Of a stretch of 64,000 bases of DNA, positions 7,288 to 18,507 are shown one piece after another (the stretch's first letter is position 1; each line of letters begins with the position of its first letter). The translations under genes were made by a program, and so were the position numbers. The stretch spans positions 1-64,000 of the forward strand of contig CAKUSP010000003.1 of the NCBI GenBank assembly GCA_934680015.1, read 5' to 3'. The notes under the pieces are model-generated. The model was not told the DNA's origin. It saw nothing but the letters and a program-made list of their open reading frames with translations, and made no database searches. The stretch comes from an uncultured Bacteroidales bacterium. GTDB taxonomy: Bacteria; Bacteroidota; Bacteroidia; Bacteroidales; UBA932.

Positions 7288-8916
7288 TTATTGTGGGTAT
7301 CCATCGTTTTGTTTAAGTTTTGGATTAGTAATCCTTTCATCCTGTGGAATTGGAAACAACTTAAGATGCTCTGAATTCGAAGCATCATGTGCCCACCAAG
7401 AACCCCTTAGGTAAACATTATCGAATCGTAGCAATTGTTCTCTGCGCATCCCTTCTCCACATAATTCCCGGCCAATTTCATTTAAAAATTCTGCATATTT
7501 AATGGACACACCATCTACTGTACCGACAGCGGATATTTGTTCTGCCGTAAGAATTCTTTCTGGAGCGGATTCAGGGAAAGAACGCTTCCGCACATCATTG
7601 AGAATATCGGCCGCACCCTGGGCATCACCTTTTCTAAGCAAGCATTCTGCTTTCATAAGCAATGTCTCGGAATAACGATAAACTGTCCAATCCTGATCTG
7701 TCTCCCATTTCTGGCCAACCTTGATTTCATATTTTGCAAACCTATAGCCATCGTACTCATCAGCTGCAGTCACACTTGAAATATGATTAATGTGATTGTA
7801 CGGTTTATTATGATTATAAAAGAACAATGAATCTCCGGTTACCATATCGTATTGTTGTCCCATTAGATATGTCTTTGAATACCTTTTATCTATGTCTGTT
7901 CCTGGAATAAGATTATGGGTCTTAGGATCTTCTTCTGCATCCCAGACTTCCTCCACGTATTGTGGATTGGCTCTTAATCCGTTATAGCCTGCAGAAGCCG
8001 CATTATAGATAGGGGCACACTGATAATGCATAGTCTTAGCATATATACAATGAAGAATTGGGTGACCATCCACTGCAGAGGTTTCATCATAGGGAATAGA
8101 GAAAATCACTTCGTTTGAAGTATTATTGTCAAGGCTGAATGGCTTTGAAAAGTCCTTATCAAGAGAATATTTGCCAGAAGCGATAATCTCGTCACAAAGA
8201 ATCAAAGTACTATCTCGCTTCGACGCATATTCCGCTCCAAGCCATGATTCGGCATTAAGATACACTCGAGCCAGCATGTGCTTTGCCGCCCATTTATTGA
8301 ATGTGCTATATGTCCGTTCTTCAGGGAGATAATCCATATTCTCACGTATTTCCTTTACGACAAAATCATAGACCTCTTTTCTTGTTTTTGTCTCAGGAAG
8401 ATACCCTTCCGGAACATTATATTCAGTTTCTATAGGAACATTCCCGAAAAGGCTAAGAAGATGATAGTAGTAATGGGCCCTAGCGACCTTTACTTCTGCT
8501 ACAGTTCTCGGACTGAGCTCTACCCCCGAGCTTTCCAGTTGGTAGAGGACACGATTACAACAAGTGTTTATGCCATACCACAGATGACCCCAGACTTCTT
8601 TAAAGTGTGGATCCGTTGTAAGCCATTGGTGCTTATTAAGTCTCTGCCAAATACCCTCATCATTCCACCCGCCATCGGTATTGATAGGGATAACCCATGC
8701 ATCTGTGCCAAGTTCATATAAATCCCAGACACTTCTATCTTCATAGAACCATCTCATCTGACCATATACCGGCGATAAAATATATCCTGATGTCACATCA
8801 GCAGATTTCATGAGCTCGTCTATCGTTATGTAACTATAGATGTTAGGTTCTAGATTCGTACAAGCTGTCAAACTAAGTAGAGCAGCAGTAAGTATACTAT
8901 TTAATTGCTTTTTCAT
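7288..8916 (-). CDS. SusD-like surface glycan-binding lipoprotein, PUL-1
   Basis: A 542-residue RagB/SusD family protein, the lid of the SusC channel. The ATG at 8916 was chosen because it gives a clean lipoprotein signal (MKKQLNSILTAALLSLTAC); an in-frame start 18 nt upstream would overlap the SusC stop and lacks this form. The SusD hallmarks are visible: TPR-like helices with KVARAHYYYHLLSLFGNVPIET, the ETLLMKAECLLRKGDAQGAADILNDVRKR segment, and the C-terminal LFPIPQDERITNPKLKQNDGY. It follows SusC by 4 nt. Its specificity cannot be read from the sequence. Confidence 0.93.
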   Translation of the reverse strand: MKKQLNSILTAALLSLTACTNLEPNIYSYITIDELMKSADVTSGYILSPVYGQMRWFYEDRSVWDLYELGTDAWVIPINTDGGWNDEGIWQRLNKHQWLTTDPHFKEVWGHLWYGINTCCNRVLYQLESSGVELSPRTVAEVKVARAHYYYHLLSLFGNVPIETEYNVPEGYLPETKTRKEVYDFVVKEIRENMDYLPEERTYSTFNKWAAKHMLARVYLNAESWLGAEYASKRDSTLILCDEIIASGKYSLDKDFSKPFSLDNNTSNEVIFSIPYDETSAVDGHPILHCIYAKTMHYQCAPIYNAASAGYNGLRANPQYVEEVWDAEEDPKTHNLIPGTDIDKRYSKTYLMGQQYDMVTGDSLFFYNHNKPYNHINHISSVTAADEYDGYRFAKYEIKVGQKWETDQDWTVYRYSETLLMKAECLLRKGDAQGAADILNDVRKRSFPESAPERILTAEQISAVGTVDGVSIKYAEFLNEIGRELCGEGMRREQLLRFDNVYLRGSWWAHDASNSEHLKLFPIPQDERITNPKLKQNDGYPQ

Positions 8917-8920
8917 AATC

Positions 8921-11854
8921 TTAAAAAGATACATTAACGCCTATTGTTACAGAGCGGGAAGTTGGATACTTTGTTAAATTGTCCACACCAGGAGTAAGTC
9001 CGGTTATATCCACTGCCTCTGGATCTAAGCCCTTATACGATGTAAAAGTCAAAAGATTTCTTCCAGAAACATAAACTTTCATATTTCTCAGATATTTAAA
9101 CTTATCACAATTAAACCTATATGACAGAGTAAGATTATCCAGTTTCATATAATCACCATTCTCTATATAATAATCACAATATGTAGAAGGAGCATAATTA
9201 TAGAAATTACCGATTTTCTGGTATGTGCTTCTTGGAACATTGTATGTTTGCACCCACGCAAGTGTTTCATACATCATCCTATACTGATTAAGTATCTGAT
9301 ACAGGAACGCTCCATGGAATGAGATATTAAGATCGAAATTATTATAAGATAGGTTAGTATAGAATGCTGCGAACATCTTAGGAATACCATTTCCAAGAAC
9401 TTGTTTCTGTTCTTCTCCTGCAGCCGAATTCTCTGCCCCCACTATACGCCAAGACGAACCTCCACCTTTAAGCCCGTCCTGTTTCCAGCCATAAAAATTT
9501 CCGATTGGCTCATTCGGATCCACCCTATGAGAATAGGTCTGAACATGGGCCATATTGCCTAGTTTTAGATACTCCAGCTGGTATGTGTCATTTGAAAGTG
9601 AAATTAACTTATTAGAGTTATAGCTAAGGTTTCCACCTATAGTCCAATTAAAGTCCTTATTCCTTATAACATCGAAATTAATGCTAAGTTCCACGCCTTT
9701 GTTTTCCAATGAACCCACATTGGCAAGCATCGAATTGGTAATATTTGGAGGCGTAGGGACTGTATATGTATATAAAAGATCCTTCGTGTATCTATAATAG
9801 CCATCTATGGCTCCATAGATTCTAGAATCTAAGAATGCATAGTCAATACCGATATTAGTTTCTTGTTTTTCTTCCCACTTGAGATTAGGATTGGGATTGT
9901 TAGCAGGGACAATACCATTTATCCACTTACCATCAACATAGGACATATACGCATTGTTAAAATTGTAGAGAGCGATGTATTGGTATGCCGATGATGGTTC
10001 TGTTCCAGTTACCCCAAATCCTACTCTTAACTTAAGCTCATTAATCCAAGGAACATTCTTCATAAAATCCTCTCTACTTATACGCCAGCCGGCACTAACT
10101 GATGGGAACCAGCCCCATCTATTGTTTTGTCCGAACTTGTCACTACCCTCCCTTCGAATACTTGCCATCAGAAGATATTTATTTGCATAGCTATAATTGA
10201 GCCTTCCGTAAAAACCTATCAGTTTTCTCTCCCACTTATTTGAGTTAAGTTTAGATAGTCCCTCCAGGGTTGAATTGGCAGTTCCGATATTCCAAACGCC
10301 AAAACCATCTACAGGGAAGCCATAACCCTCCATACTCCAATTCTGATATATATAGCGGTTGTAGCTATAGCCTGCTGTAGTCATAATATTATGATCACCT
10401 ATGGTTTTTGTATAATCGCCTTGAATTTCAAGTGTAACATCATTCCCATGGCCTCCACTTAGTTTCGCATATCCATCTTTACCCCCATAGACGGCCTCGT
10501 ATGTCTTATGAGACCCCCACCATTCATTTTCGTTATAATCATTCTGATATGCACCTGTAACACTAAAGGTTAAGCCTTCTATAGGGCGGAGTAAAAGTTT
10601 CCCACTACACGAAAGCTGATTGTATTTATTGACACCTCTCCATTCATTAGCTGTACAGATAGGAGTCTCCGCATTTGTCATATAGTAAGTTTTACCATCT
10701 TCTTGATACATCGGGAAAGTCGGGTTCCATTTGGATGCATTATCATACAACTCGTTAGATACATAGCCCTGTGTTACGATCTTATCATTGAGATTTAACT
10801 CCGCTTTGAGTTTTCCATCCCACATACTATGATCCACACGAAATTTTAGGGCAAGAGAATTGTCATACGAGTTATTATATATACCCTGTTTATCTCCATA
10901 CGTTATCGATGAAACATAGTGTGTGTCCTTATTTCCGCCTTTAAGAGAAAGGTAGTGATTGGTGTTAACTGGGTTACGGGTAATTGCACCCACCCAATCT
11001 GAATTGGCGCCATAGTCTTGAGGAACAATTCCTGCACGCTCTAGGGTAGAAGCTATATCTGGGTTTGACATTTCTTTGCGCCACTGCGAAGCAGAAAGCG
11101 TCTGATTATCCTTAAGCATGCTGTCAAATTTCACATACCCTTCATAATCAATCTGTGCATGTCCATCGCCACCTCTTTTGGTGGTAATGATGATAACTCC
11201 ATTTGTACCTCGCGTACCATAGATAGCAGCGGCAGAACCATCTTTAAGAACATCTATTGACTCGATATCCTCTGGAGCGACAGAATTAATCGATCCTCCT
11301 GCAATTCCATCTATAACGACAAGTGGCGCTGATGATGCGGCCAATGTAGAAATACCTCTAAGAGAGATACTTGGAGAAGATGAAGGATCGCCTGAGGTGT
11401 TGGACATTCCAAGTCCTGCTACTTTTCCCTGGAGAAGTTGATATGGTGAATTTACTCCACCTTTAGTGAAATTATCTTGCTTTACTCGTACAATAGAAGT
11501 GGTAATTTCCTCCTTTTTTATTGTACCATAGCCTATTACAATTGTTTCTTCCAGGCCAATCGTATCTTCTTCCAAAGTTACATTTATTACCCTTTGTGAA
11601 CCAACTTTCACAGATTTTGTGATCATTCCAAAGAATGAATACTCAAGCACGACGGATTCATCCTTTACAGATAATTCGTATTTGCCATCCACGTCGGCTA
11701 TCGTGCCCGTTAATGTCCCGGACACGGTAATACCTGCGCCTGATAGTGGCTCTCCGAATTGATCTTTTACTGTCCCACTAATCTTTATTTGTGCGTTTAC
11801 CACAATACTCAAACAGATCGTTAGGCAGAAAAGTGCTGTTTTTTTGAAATTCAT
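8921..11854 (-). CDS. SusC-like TonB-dependent outer-membrane transporter, PUL-1
   Basis: A 977-residue SusC/RagA family receptor. Signal peptide MNFKKTALFCLTICLSIVVNA, then a carboxypeptidase-D-like domain (about 22-105), a TonB box/plug beginning ETIVIGYGTIKKEEI, plug motifs SLRGISTLAASSAPLVVIDG and DIESIDVLKDGSAAAIYGTRG, and a C-terminal 22-strand barrel ending in VSF. The ATG at 11854 directly follows the GH172 stop (TAGTATG); the in-frame ATG 15 nt upstream would overlap that gene and spoil the signal peptide. It imports oligosaccharides released at the surface, using energy from TonB-ExbBD. Confidence 0.94.
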   Translation of the reverse strand: MNFKKTALFCLTICLSIVVNAQIKISGTVKDQFGEPLSGAGITVSGTLTGTIADVDGKYELSVKDESVVLEYSFFGMITKSVKVGSQRVINVTLEEDTIGLEETIVIGYGTIKKEEITTSIVRVKQDNFTKGGVNSPYQLLQGKVAGLGMSNTSGDPSSSPSISLRGISTLAASSAPLVVIDGIAGGSINSVAPEDIESIDVLKDGSAAAIYGTRGTNGVIIITTKRGGDGHAQIDYEGYVKFDSMLKDNQTLSASQWRKEMSNPDIASTLERAGIVPQDYGANSDWVGAITRNPVNTNHYLSLKGGNKDTHYVSSITYGDKQGIYNNSYDNSLALKFRVDHSMWDGKLKAELNLNDKIVTQGYVSNELYDNASKWNPTFPMYQEDGKTYYMTNAETPICTANEWRGVNKYNQLSCSGKLLLRPIEGLTFSVTGAYQNDYNENEWWGSHKTYEAVYGGKDGYAKLSGGHGNDVTLEIQGDYTKTIGDHNIMTTAGYSYNRYIYQNWSMEGYGFPVDGFGVWNIGTANSTLEGLSKLNSNKWERKLIGFYGRLNYSYANKYLLMASIRREGSDKFGQNNRWGWFPSVSAGWRISREDFMKNVPWINELKLRVGFGVTGTEPSSAYQYIALYNFNNAYMSYVDGKWINGIVPANNPNPNLKWEEKQETNIGIDYAFLDSRIYGAIDGYYRYTKDLLYTYTVPTPPNITNSMLANVGSLENKGVELSINFDVIRNKDFNWTIGGNLSYNSNKLISLSNDTYQLEYLKLGNMAHVQTYSHRVDPNEPIGNFYGWKQDGLKGGGSSWRIVGAENSAAGEEQKQVLGNGIPKMFAAFYTNLSYNNFDLNISFHGAFLYQILNQYRMMYETLAWVQTYNVPRSTYQKIGNFYNYAPSTYCDYYIENGDYMKLDNLTLSYRFNCDKFKYLRNMKVYVSGRNLLTFTSYKGLDPEAVDITGLTPGVDNLTKYPTSRSVTIGVNVSF

Positions 11855-11855
11855 A

Positions 11856-13412
11856 CTATAATGTCGCATTTGTTAACGAATTTAAGTCTCCATACCAAAA
11901 CGAAGTCGCATTGTAGTCGACGATACCATGATGCCATGAAAGCATCTCTATATCAAAAGTGAGACTTTTGGCAAATGGAATATTGTCAAGGTTCCTTGTT
12001 CTCAAGAATGCATTCAATCCATGGGATGACTCTTCATCGGCACGAGGAGCCCCACCATAAGGGGTTAAGAAAGGAATTACTGGAGCCCATGAGCAATTAT
12101 AATAGTCCTCAGTTCCGGTACCCATGAATGAAGGGAATTTCTCCCCATCAACATAGATTTTCTCATCACCCTCTCCATACCAATCAATTGCATGGTTATT
12201 TAAAGACAATAGATCGCCTACATATACACCCCTTCCTGTAATAGTCACAAAGTTCCAATCCAAATTATCGTCCGAATCATAATCAGGACTTACAGGAATG
12301 GCGTCCTCAGATCTAAATGAAGTATGAAAATACAAAGTACGCTCTGACCATTTGCAGTCGTTAGTTTCTGCCAATATACTAGCTTCAACGTCCTTTGCAG
12401 AAATATTTACAAGAGATATTTCTGCAGTCTTCCTGAAAGGCATAGGGAAACGTACTATAATTGAATCAGCATCTTTTTTTTGCCACCATCCATCCACTTT
12501 TGGTGCACCGATTCCTGCTCCGGCAAAATGCGCAAGCGGAGCAGATACAGTGCGGACCCCGTCAAAATTGGCCGTAATCATAAAAGCCTCTGGATCTGAA
12601 GTTTTAATGATAAGTTTAGAAATCTTTTGATTATCACCGCTTATATTAAGCGTCAGGGATTTTGCCGGTTTGATAGTTCCTTCTACAATTGATGGAATGC
12701 CCGATTCTTCCGAAGGATTAAGCAATTCGTTACTTACCGCAACCATTTTATCTGATAAGGACTTTGCTTCTTTAATAGTAAAAGTCTTTACAGATGTTCC
12801 CTGTGGGTAAATGCGATATCCTATATGATAGTATCGCGGTATCTTTTTAGTGATATCAGGCTCTTCAAAGGTGATTTTGCAAGAATTGGCAAATGGGATC
12901 GGAAGAAAGAAAGAATTACCTCCGACACCACCCATTTCCCTCTGATAATGTGTATGGGTAAGAGAAAGCCCATCCGGAACATCAAGAGGGAATCGCTTCA
13001 TATCGTATGCCGGGATAATTATCTGAGGGTTCTTCGCCCCGTCAAGATAAATCCTCATAGTACCATACTTTTCTTTAGTGGTCATCCAAATCCTTGTAAC
13101 TACACCAGCACCATTAAGGTCACACATCACCTTTTCATAGCGTCCTGCTATAGTATCTAATCTTTCATAACCTGCGCCATCATCATTGGCCCACCAACCA
13201 GGTTCGTCTTTTGAAACAGTTCTACGATCATAGCTGCTTACTTGACCTGCTTTATACTCAATGGCAGGGTATGAAGTCAGTTTCTCCCTATCGACCATTT
13301 CGTCGAGAAGAGTTGATAGGGTGACATCATACGCCGTGTCATTACTATCTGTGTTGCATGCACATGCCAATACCGATGCACATATGCTTAATATAATTAC
13401 TTTGTTTTTCAT
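11856..13412 (-). CDS. GH172 family (ex-DUF2961) furanosidase lipoprotein, PUL-1
   Basis: A 518-residue lipoprotein (Cys17). The ATG at 13412 follows the kinase stop by 2 nt with AGGAGA just upstream; an in-frame start at 13454 would bury it in the kinase gene and lacks a signal peptide. GH172 members include a Bifidobacterium alpha-D-fructofuranosidase acting on difructose dianhydride I and D-arabinofuranosidases. The two family glutamates are visible: E414 in WYGEGDEKIYVDG and E435 in GTGTEDYYN. Their spacing is 21 residues, as for E270/E291 of the characterised enzyme (from memory). It most likely releases fructose or D-arabinose from alpha-furanosides in the periplasm or at the surface. 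Adjacency to a fructokinase-type kinase favours fructose. Confidence 0.88.
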   Translation of the reverse strand: MKNKVIILSICASVLACACNTDSNDTAYDVTLSTLLDEMVDREKLTSYPAIEYKAGQVSSYDRRTVSKDEPGWWANDDGAGYERLDTIAGRYEKVMCDLNGAGVVTRIWMTTKEKYGTMRIYLDGAKNPQIIIPAYDMKRFPLDVPDGLSLTHTHYQREMGGVGGNSFFLPIPFANSCKITFEEPDITKKIPRYYHIGYRIYPQGTSVKTFTIKEAKSLSDKMVAVSNELLNPSEESGIPSIVEGTIKPAKSLTLNISGDNQKISKLIIKTSDPEAFMITANFDGVRTVSAPLAHFAGAGIGAPKVDGWWQKKDADSIIVRFPMPFRKTAEISLVNISAKDVEASILAETNDCKWSERTLYFHTSFRSEDAIPVSPDYDSDDNLDWNFVTITGRGVYVGDLLSLNNHAIDWYGEGDEKIYVDGEKFPSFMGTGTEDYYNCSWAPVIPFLTPYGGAPRADEESSHGLNAFLRTRNLDNIPFAKSLTFDIEMLSWHHGIVDYNATSFWYGDLNSLTNATL

Positions 13413-13414
13413 TA

Positions 13415-14275
13415 TTATCTCCTTTTGGGGGTCCATGCTCCTGCCTGAGTGCAAACATAAGCTGCGGTATCAACAGCTAATTCATGCGCCTCACGAATTG
13501 TTTTGCCATTAAGAAGTGAGCCGATAAATGCGCCAGAAAAAGCATCACCAGCACCAACCGCATCTATCACTTCAACCTTTGGCGTTTTTATAGTCGAAAC
13601 TTCTTCCTTACTATAAACAGAACTAAACTTATCTCCACCTGTCAAGATGACAATACGCAGCCCAAATTCGCTCATAAAGAATTCACACACTTCATCATAA
13701 GATTTTCCTTCTAGAGCGAACATTGGCTTCACAACCTCAATCTCCTCATCATTTATTTTAAGGATATTAGACATGCGAAGAGACTGTTCTATAACTTGCT
13801 TATTGTAAAAATGCTGACGTAGATTTATATCATAAACAATTAAAGCATCCTTAGGGGCAAGTGCGATCAATTCAGCGGTTGACCTTCTAGATTCCTCTGA
13901 ACGTTGAGCGAGTGTGCCGAACGAAATGGCAGATGCCTTTTGAGCAAGTTCCACCGCATCATCGGAAAGCGGAATATGATCCCAAGCCACACCTTCACAT
14001 ATCTCATAATCTGGCTGTCCATTCACTAATGTTACCTTAACTGTCCCAGTAGGATAATTTACAGTTGGGGCTAATATATTAATACCATGAGACTTAGTCA
14101 CTTCAAGAAGTTCTTTTCCGAGTTCATCATCCCCGACTGCACTTATTCCCCAGCCTTCAGCTCCATTCTGAGACGCATGGAAAGCAAAATTCACAGGTGC
14201 GCCCCCTGCTTTTTTCCCTGTCGGAAGAACATCCCACAGATATTCTCCTATACCTATTACTATTGGTTTTGACAT
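13415..14275 (-). CDS. PfkB-family fructokinase, PUL-1
   Basis: A 286-residue ribokinase-fold sugar kinase phosphorylating a ketose, most likely fructose, with ATP. Visible: N-terminal GIGEYLWDVLPTG, substrate-binding GGAPVNFAFH, the typical fructokinase stretch YPTGTVKVTL and ICEGVAWDHIP, and the C-terminal PfkB signature DAVGAGDAFSGAF with the catalytic Asp. It resembles the fructokinase of the B. thetaiotaomicron fructan locus as far as I remember it. The ATG at 14275 directly follows the permease stop (TAATATG); earlier in-frame ATGs overlap that gene. Ribulokinase-like activity on D-ribulose from D-arabinose cannot be excluded, but no isomerase is nearby. Confidence 0.88.
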   Translation of the reverse strand: MSKPIVIGIGEYLWDVLPTGKKAGGAPVNFAFHASQNGAEGWGISAVGDDELGKELLEVTKSHGINILAPTVNYPTGTVKVTLVNGQPDYEICEGVAWDHIPLSDDAVELAQKASAISFGTLAQRSEESRRSTAELIALAPKDALIVYDINLRQHFYNKQVIEQSLRMSNILKINDEEIEVVKPMFALEGKSYDEVCEFFMSEFGLRIVILTGGDKFSSVYSKEEVSTIKTPKVEVIDAVGAGDAFSGAFIGSLLNGKTIREAHELAVDTAAYVCTQAGAWTPKRR

Positions 14276-14276
14276 A

Positions 14277-15521
14277 TTATTCATCGAGTTTAAGTTCATG
14301 CTGAATTTCCTCTAGTGTCTTTCCCTTCGTTTCTGGAATAAAGAAAGCAATAAAAAGACATGCTACAAGCATCAAAAATGCGAAAATACCAAATGCAATG
14401 CCGGTCCCTATAGATGCTTCCATAATTGGATAAAGTTGAACAACTATAAAGGCACAAGCCCAACTGATACCTGTCGAAAGAGCCATTGCTGTACCCCTAA
14501 TTTTAGAAGGGTACATCTCTGCAGTTACCACAAACATAAGCGGAGAAAACGAAAGTGCAAAAAAAGCAATAAATGCGATAATAGCCACAAGTACACCTAC
14601 AGGATTAGGAGTAGAAATCGAATATGCATAAGCAAGATATGCAAGGCTAAGGAAAGCACCCGCGCCACCACCTATCAGAAGTGTTTTACGTGGGAACTTG
14701 TCACACATCCAAAGTGCAATGAGGGTAAAGATCAAGTTCGCCACTCCAATATATACAGTTTGCAGAAGAGGATCCTGACCAAGTCCAAGTGAATCAAGAA
14801 TGCTTGGAGCATAGTTCACTACCACATTGATACCTGTAATCTGTTGAAAAAAAGCTAGCATGCACCCTAGGAACACAACCCTTCCCATTCTGCCTTTAAA
14901 AAGATCGCCGAATTTAATTTCAGAGTCTTTCTTTTCAGCCAATTGAGCTTTAACTTCCCTCCAACATGGGCTCTCTGGAACTGTTAACAAAAGTACAAGT
15001 GATACTATCGCCATGAAAAGAGGAATACACAGCATCAAATGCCAATCCGCACGGATAAGGTAATTGGCAATATAAGCCAGAAGAATTCCGATTACCACTC
15101 CAGTCTGATAAAATGAGACAAGTGTCCCACGAAGGTGGGCTGGAGAGATTTCTGAAATATAGGTAGGAATCACAGCTGAAAGTATGCCAATCCCTAACCC
15201 TGCAATAAACCTGTAAGCAACTAGCAAAGCCCACATGGGCGTAAATACTCCACATCCCAAGGCTGCAAGGCCAAGCAGTATTGCTGAAACATACAGCATA
15301 GGCTTACGCCCGAATTTGTCAGCAAGCCTTCCTCCGACCAATGCCCCTAAAAGGCATCCTATAAGAAGAGAGCCGGTAACAAATCCTTTGGCAACTGCAG
15401 ACAAACCAAACTCCTTAACGATAAGATCGATGGCACCAGAAATACCACCCAAATTCAAACCCACTACTACAGCTCCTGATGCCGCAGCAATAGCATAATA
15501 GATGACTTTTGATTGTTTCAT
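14277..15521 (-). CDS. MFS sugar-porter permease, PUL-1
   Basis: A 414-residue, 12-helix inner-membrane symporter of the GLUT/XylE sugar-porter family. Signature motifs: GGRLADKFGRKP between helices 2 and 3, PESPCW after helix 6 (family PESPRW) and the C-terminal PETKGKTLEEI. It should carry the monosaccharide released in the periplasm into the cell for the adjacent kinase; in B. thetaiotaomicron the fructan locus likewise pairs a fructose permease with a fructokinase. It is the first gene of PUL-1 and follows a -7 box about 120 nt upstream. Confidence 0.9.
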   Translation of the reverse strand: MKQSKVIYYAIAAASGAVVVGLNLGGISGAIDLIVKEFGLSAVAKGFVTGSLLIGCLLGALVGGRLADKFGRKPMLYVSAILLGLAALGCGVFTPMWALLVAYRFIAGLGIGILSAVIPTYISEISPAHLRGTLVSFYQTGVVIGILLAYIANYLIRADWHLMLCIPLFMAIVSLVLLLTVPESPCWREVKAQLAEKKDSEIKFGDLFKGRMGRVVFLGCMLAFFQQITGINVVVNYAPSILDSLGLGQDPLLQTVYIGVANLIFTLIALWMCDKFPRKTLLIGGGAGAFLSLAYLAYAYSISTPNPVGVLVAIIAFIAFFALSFSPLMFVVTAEMYPSKIRGTAMALSTGISWACAFIVVQLYPIMEASIGTGIAFGIFAFLMLVACLFIAFFIPETKGKTLEEIQHELKLDE

Positions 15522-15582
15522 TTATTGTTTCTTTTAGTTTCAGCAATTTTTCTTGACGCTTAATAATCATAAAAAACAACCT

Positions 15583-15650
15583 GATAATCTTTGATTATCT
15601 CATTTTATAATAATTACCAAGCGTTGTGGTAAAAATACTCCGCAAAACTA
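15583..15650 (-). promoter_or_regulatory. PUL-1 promoter -7 box and 5'-UTR inverted repeat
   Basis: On the minus strand TAGTTTTG (15643-15650) matches the -7 consensus TAnnTTTG. No TTTG is found 19-21 bp upstream, as expected for a promoter needing an activator such as the locus HTCS. Between this box and the permease start lies GATAATC-AAA-GATTATC (15583-15599), a perfect 7-bp inverted repeat that could be an operator or an RNA hairpin. Confidence 0.5.
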
Positions 15651-15759
15651 ATCTTATCCGTTCATTCGCACTTTCACTATTTTAACTTTTACTTTCAAAT
15701 TTTTGACAAAATACTATACCCACCCTTAATGACACTTCGAAAGAGTGACATTAAAATAC

Positions 15760-15796
15760 AAAAAATAGCGGGTCTCCCACGAAGGAAATCCGCTAT
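15760..15796 (-). terminator. groSL terminator
   Basis: Downstream of groL on the minus strand: ATAGCGG (rc pair of 15790-15796) and CCGCTAT (15765-15771 read on minus) form a 7-bp stem around an 18-nt loop, followed by a T run. A typical intrinsic terminator separating groSL from PUL-1. Confidence 0.75.
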
Positions 15797-15819
15797 CAGT
15801 ATCACTTGTAATTGTTAAA

Positions 15820-17714
<1,895 letters not shown>

Positions 17715-17759
17715 AATATTATATATTTATAAAAATCTCATGCCTTACGACACGAGAAA

Positions 17760-17790
17760 CAAAGAAACAATGTCCGTACCATTGACAAAA
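17760..17790 (-). promoter_or_regulatory. groSL promoter
   Basis: Minus strand TTTTG (17786-17790), 18 bp, TTTCTTTG (17760-17767): a near-consensus Bacteroidetes promoter in the 78-bp gap between the methyltransferase stop and groS. No CIRCE-type inverted repeat (HrcA site) is evident. Confidence 0.6.
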
Positions 17791-17792
17791 TG

Positions 17793-18323
17793 TCATTTTC
17801 CAAAGCGGGCCTGCCATAATACTATCCCCACCGTTATGCTTATGTTCAATGAATGCTTGGTGCCAAACTGTGGAATTTCCACTGCAAAGCCCGACTCGTT
17901 AACAACTTCTTGCTGAACGCCATCCACTTCATTTCCAAAAACAAACGCATACTTTTTCCCATCTTCGTGATGAAAGTCTTCGAGGGAAACAGAATTGACC
18001 GTCTGTTCGATGGAAACAACCTCATATCCTTCCTTTTTCAATTCGGAAATAGCATCCGACGTGGACTCATAGTATTTCCATGGGACACTATCCTCCGCGC
18101 CTAAAGCCGATTTATGGATTTCAGCACTGGGAGGACAAGCACATATACCGCAAAGAAGGACCTTATCAACCTTAAAAGCGTCTGAGGTTCTAAAGGCACT
18201 TCCTATGTTATATGCACTACGAACATTATCCAAAACCACAACCAATCCAGAATCTGGCAAAGATTTATATTCCTGAGCACTAACACGCCCGAGTTCACTA
18301 TTCAAAAGTTTACGATCTATCAT
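17793..18323 (-). CDS. TrmH/SpoU-family RNA 2'-O-methyltransferase
   Basis: A 176-residue SPOUT methyltransferase transferring a methyl group from S-adenosylmethionine to a ribose 2'-OH of tRNA or rRNA. The three SpoU motifs are visible: LDNVRSAYNIGSAFRTSDAF (motif 1, with the conserved Asn and Arg), FVFGNEVDGV (motif 2) and IPQFGTKHSLNISITVGIVLWQ (motif 3, usually P-x-x-G-x-x-x-S-L-N-V). These form the trefoil-knot cofactor site. The short N-terminal extension lacks an extra RNA-binding domain, so the exact RNA target is unknown. Divergent from glyA. Confidence 0.88.
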   Translation of the reverse strand: MIDRKLLNSELGRVSAQEYKSLPDSGLVVVLDNVRSAYNIGSAFRTSDAFKVDKVLLCGICACPPSAEIHKSALGAEDSVPWKYYESTSDAISELKKEGYEVVSIEQTVNSVSLEDFHHEDGKKYAFVFGNEVDGVQQEVVNESGFAVEIPQFGTKHSLNISITVGIVLWQARFGK

Positions 18324-18479
18324 ACAATAACAGAATTAAGAAGTCAATCTCCACAAATATTATCAAAACTTCACCTATTAAATTAACACTTAAAAAAATC
18401 CACTAACTATAAACTAAGTTCTATTCCTTAAATAATGCAATCCAACAAAAGCACAAAAACAAAATTAACTATTTTTATG

Positions 18480-18487
18480 TACTTTTG
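18480..18487 (+). promoter_or_regulatory. glyA -7 box
   Basis: TACTTTTG fits the TAnnTTTG consensus 20 nt before the glyA ATG. No good -33 box lies 19 bp upstream. Its position means an in-frame GTG at 18487 is not transcribed as a start codon, which settles the start at 18508. Confidence 0.5.
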
Positions 18488-18507
18488 TGATTATAACACC
18501 ACTCAAT

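Noticed and set aside
13413..13454. Longer start for the GH172 gene
   Set aside because: It overlaps the kinase gene, lacks a signal peptide at its N-terminus and ignores the AGGAGA before the ATG at 13412.
15729..15753. Imperfect palindrome AATGACACTT...AGTGACATT as a regulatory site
   Set aside because: It contains a mismatch, lies between the groL terminator and the PUL-1 promoter, and could be chance in AT-rich DNA.
18487..18507. GTG start for glyA seven codons upstream
   Set aside because: The codon lies in the predicted -7 box and would not be translated; the family N-terminus fits the ATG at 18508.
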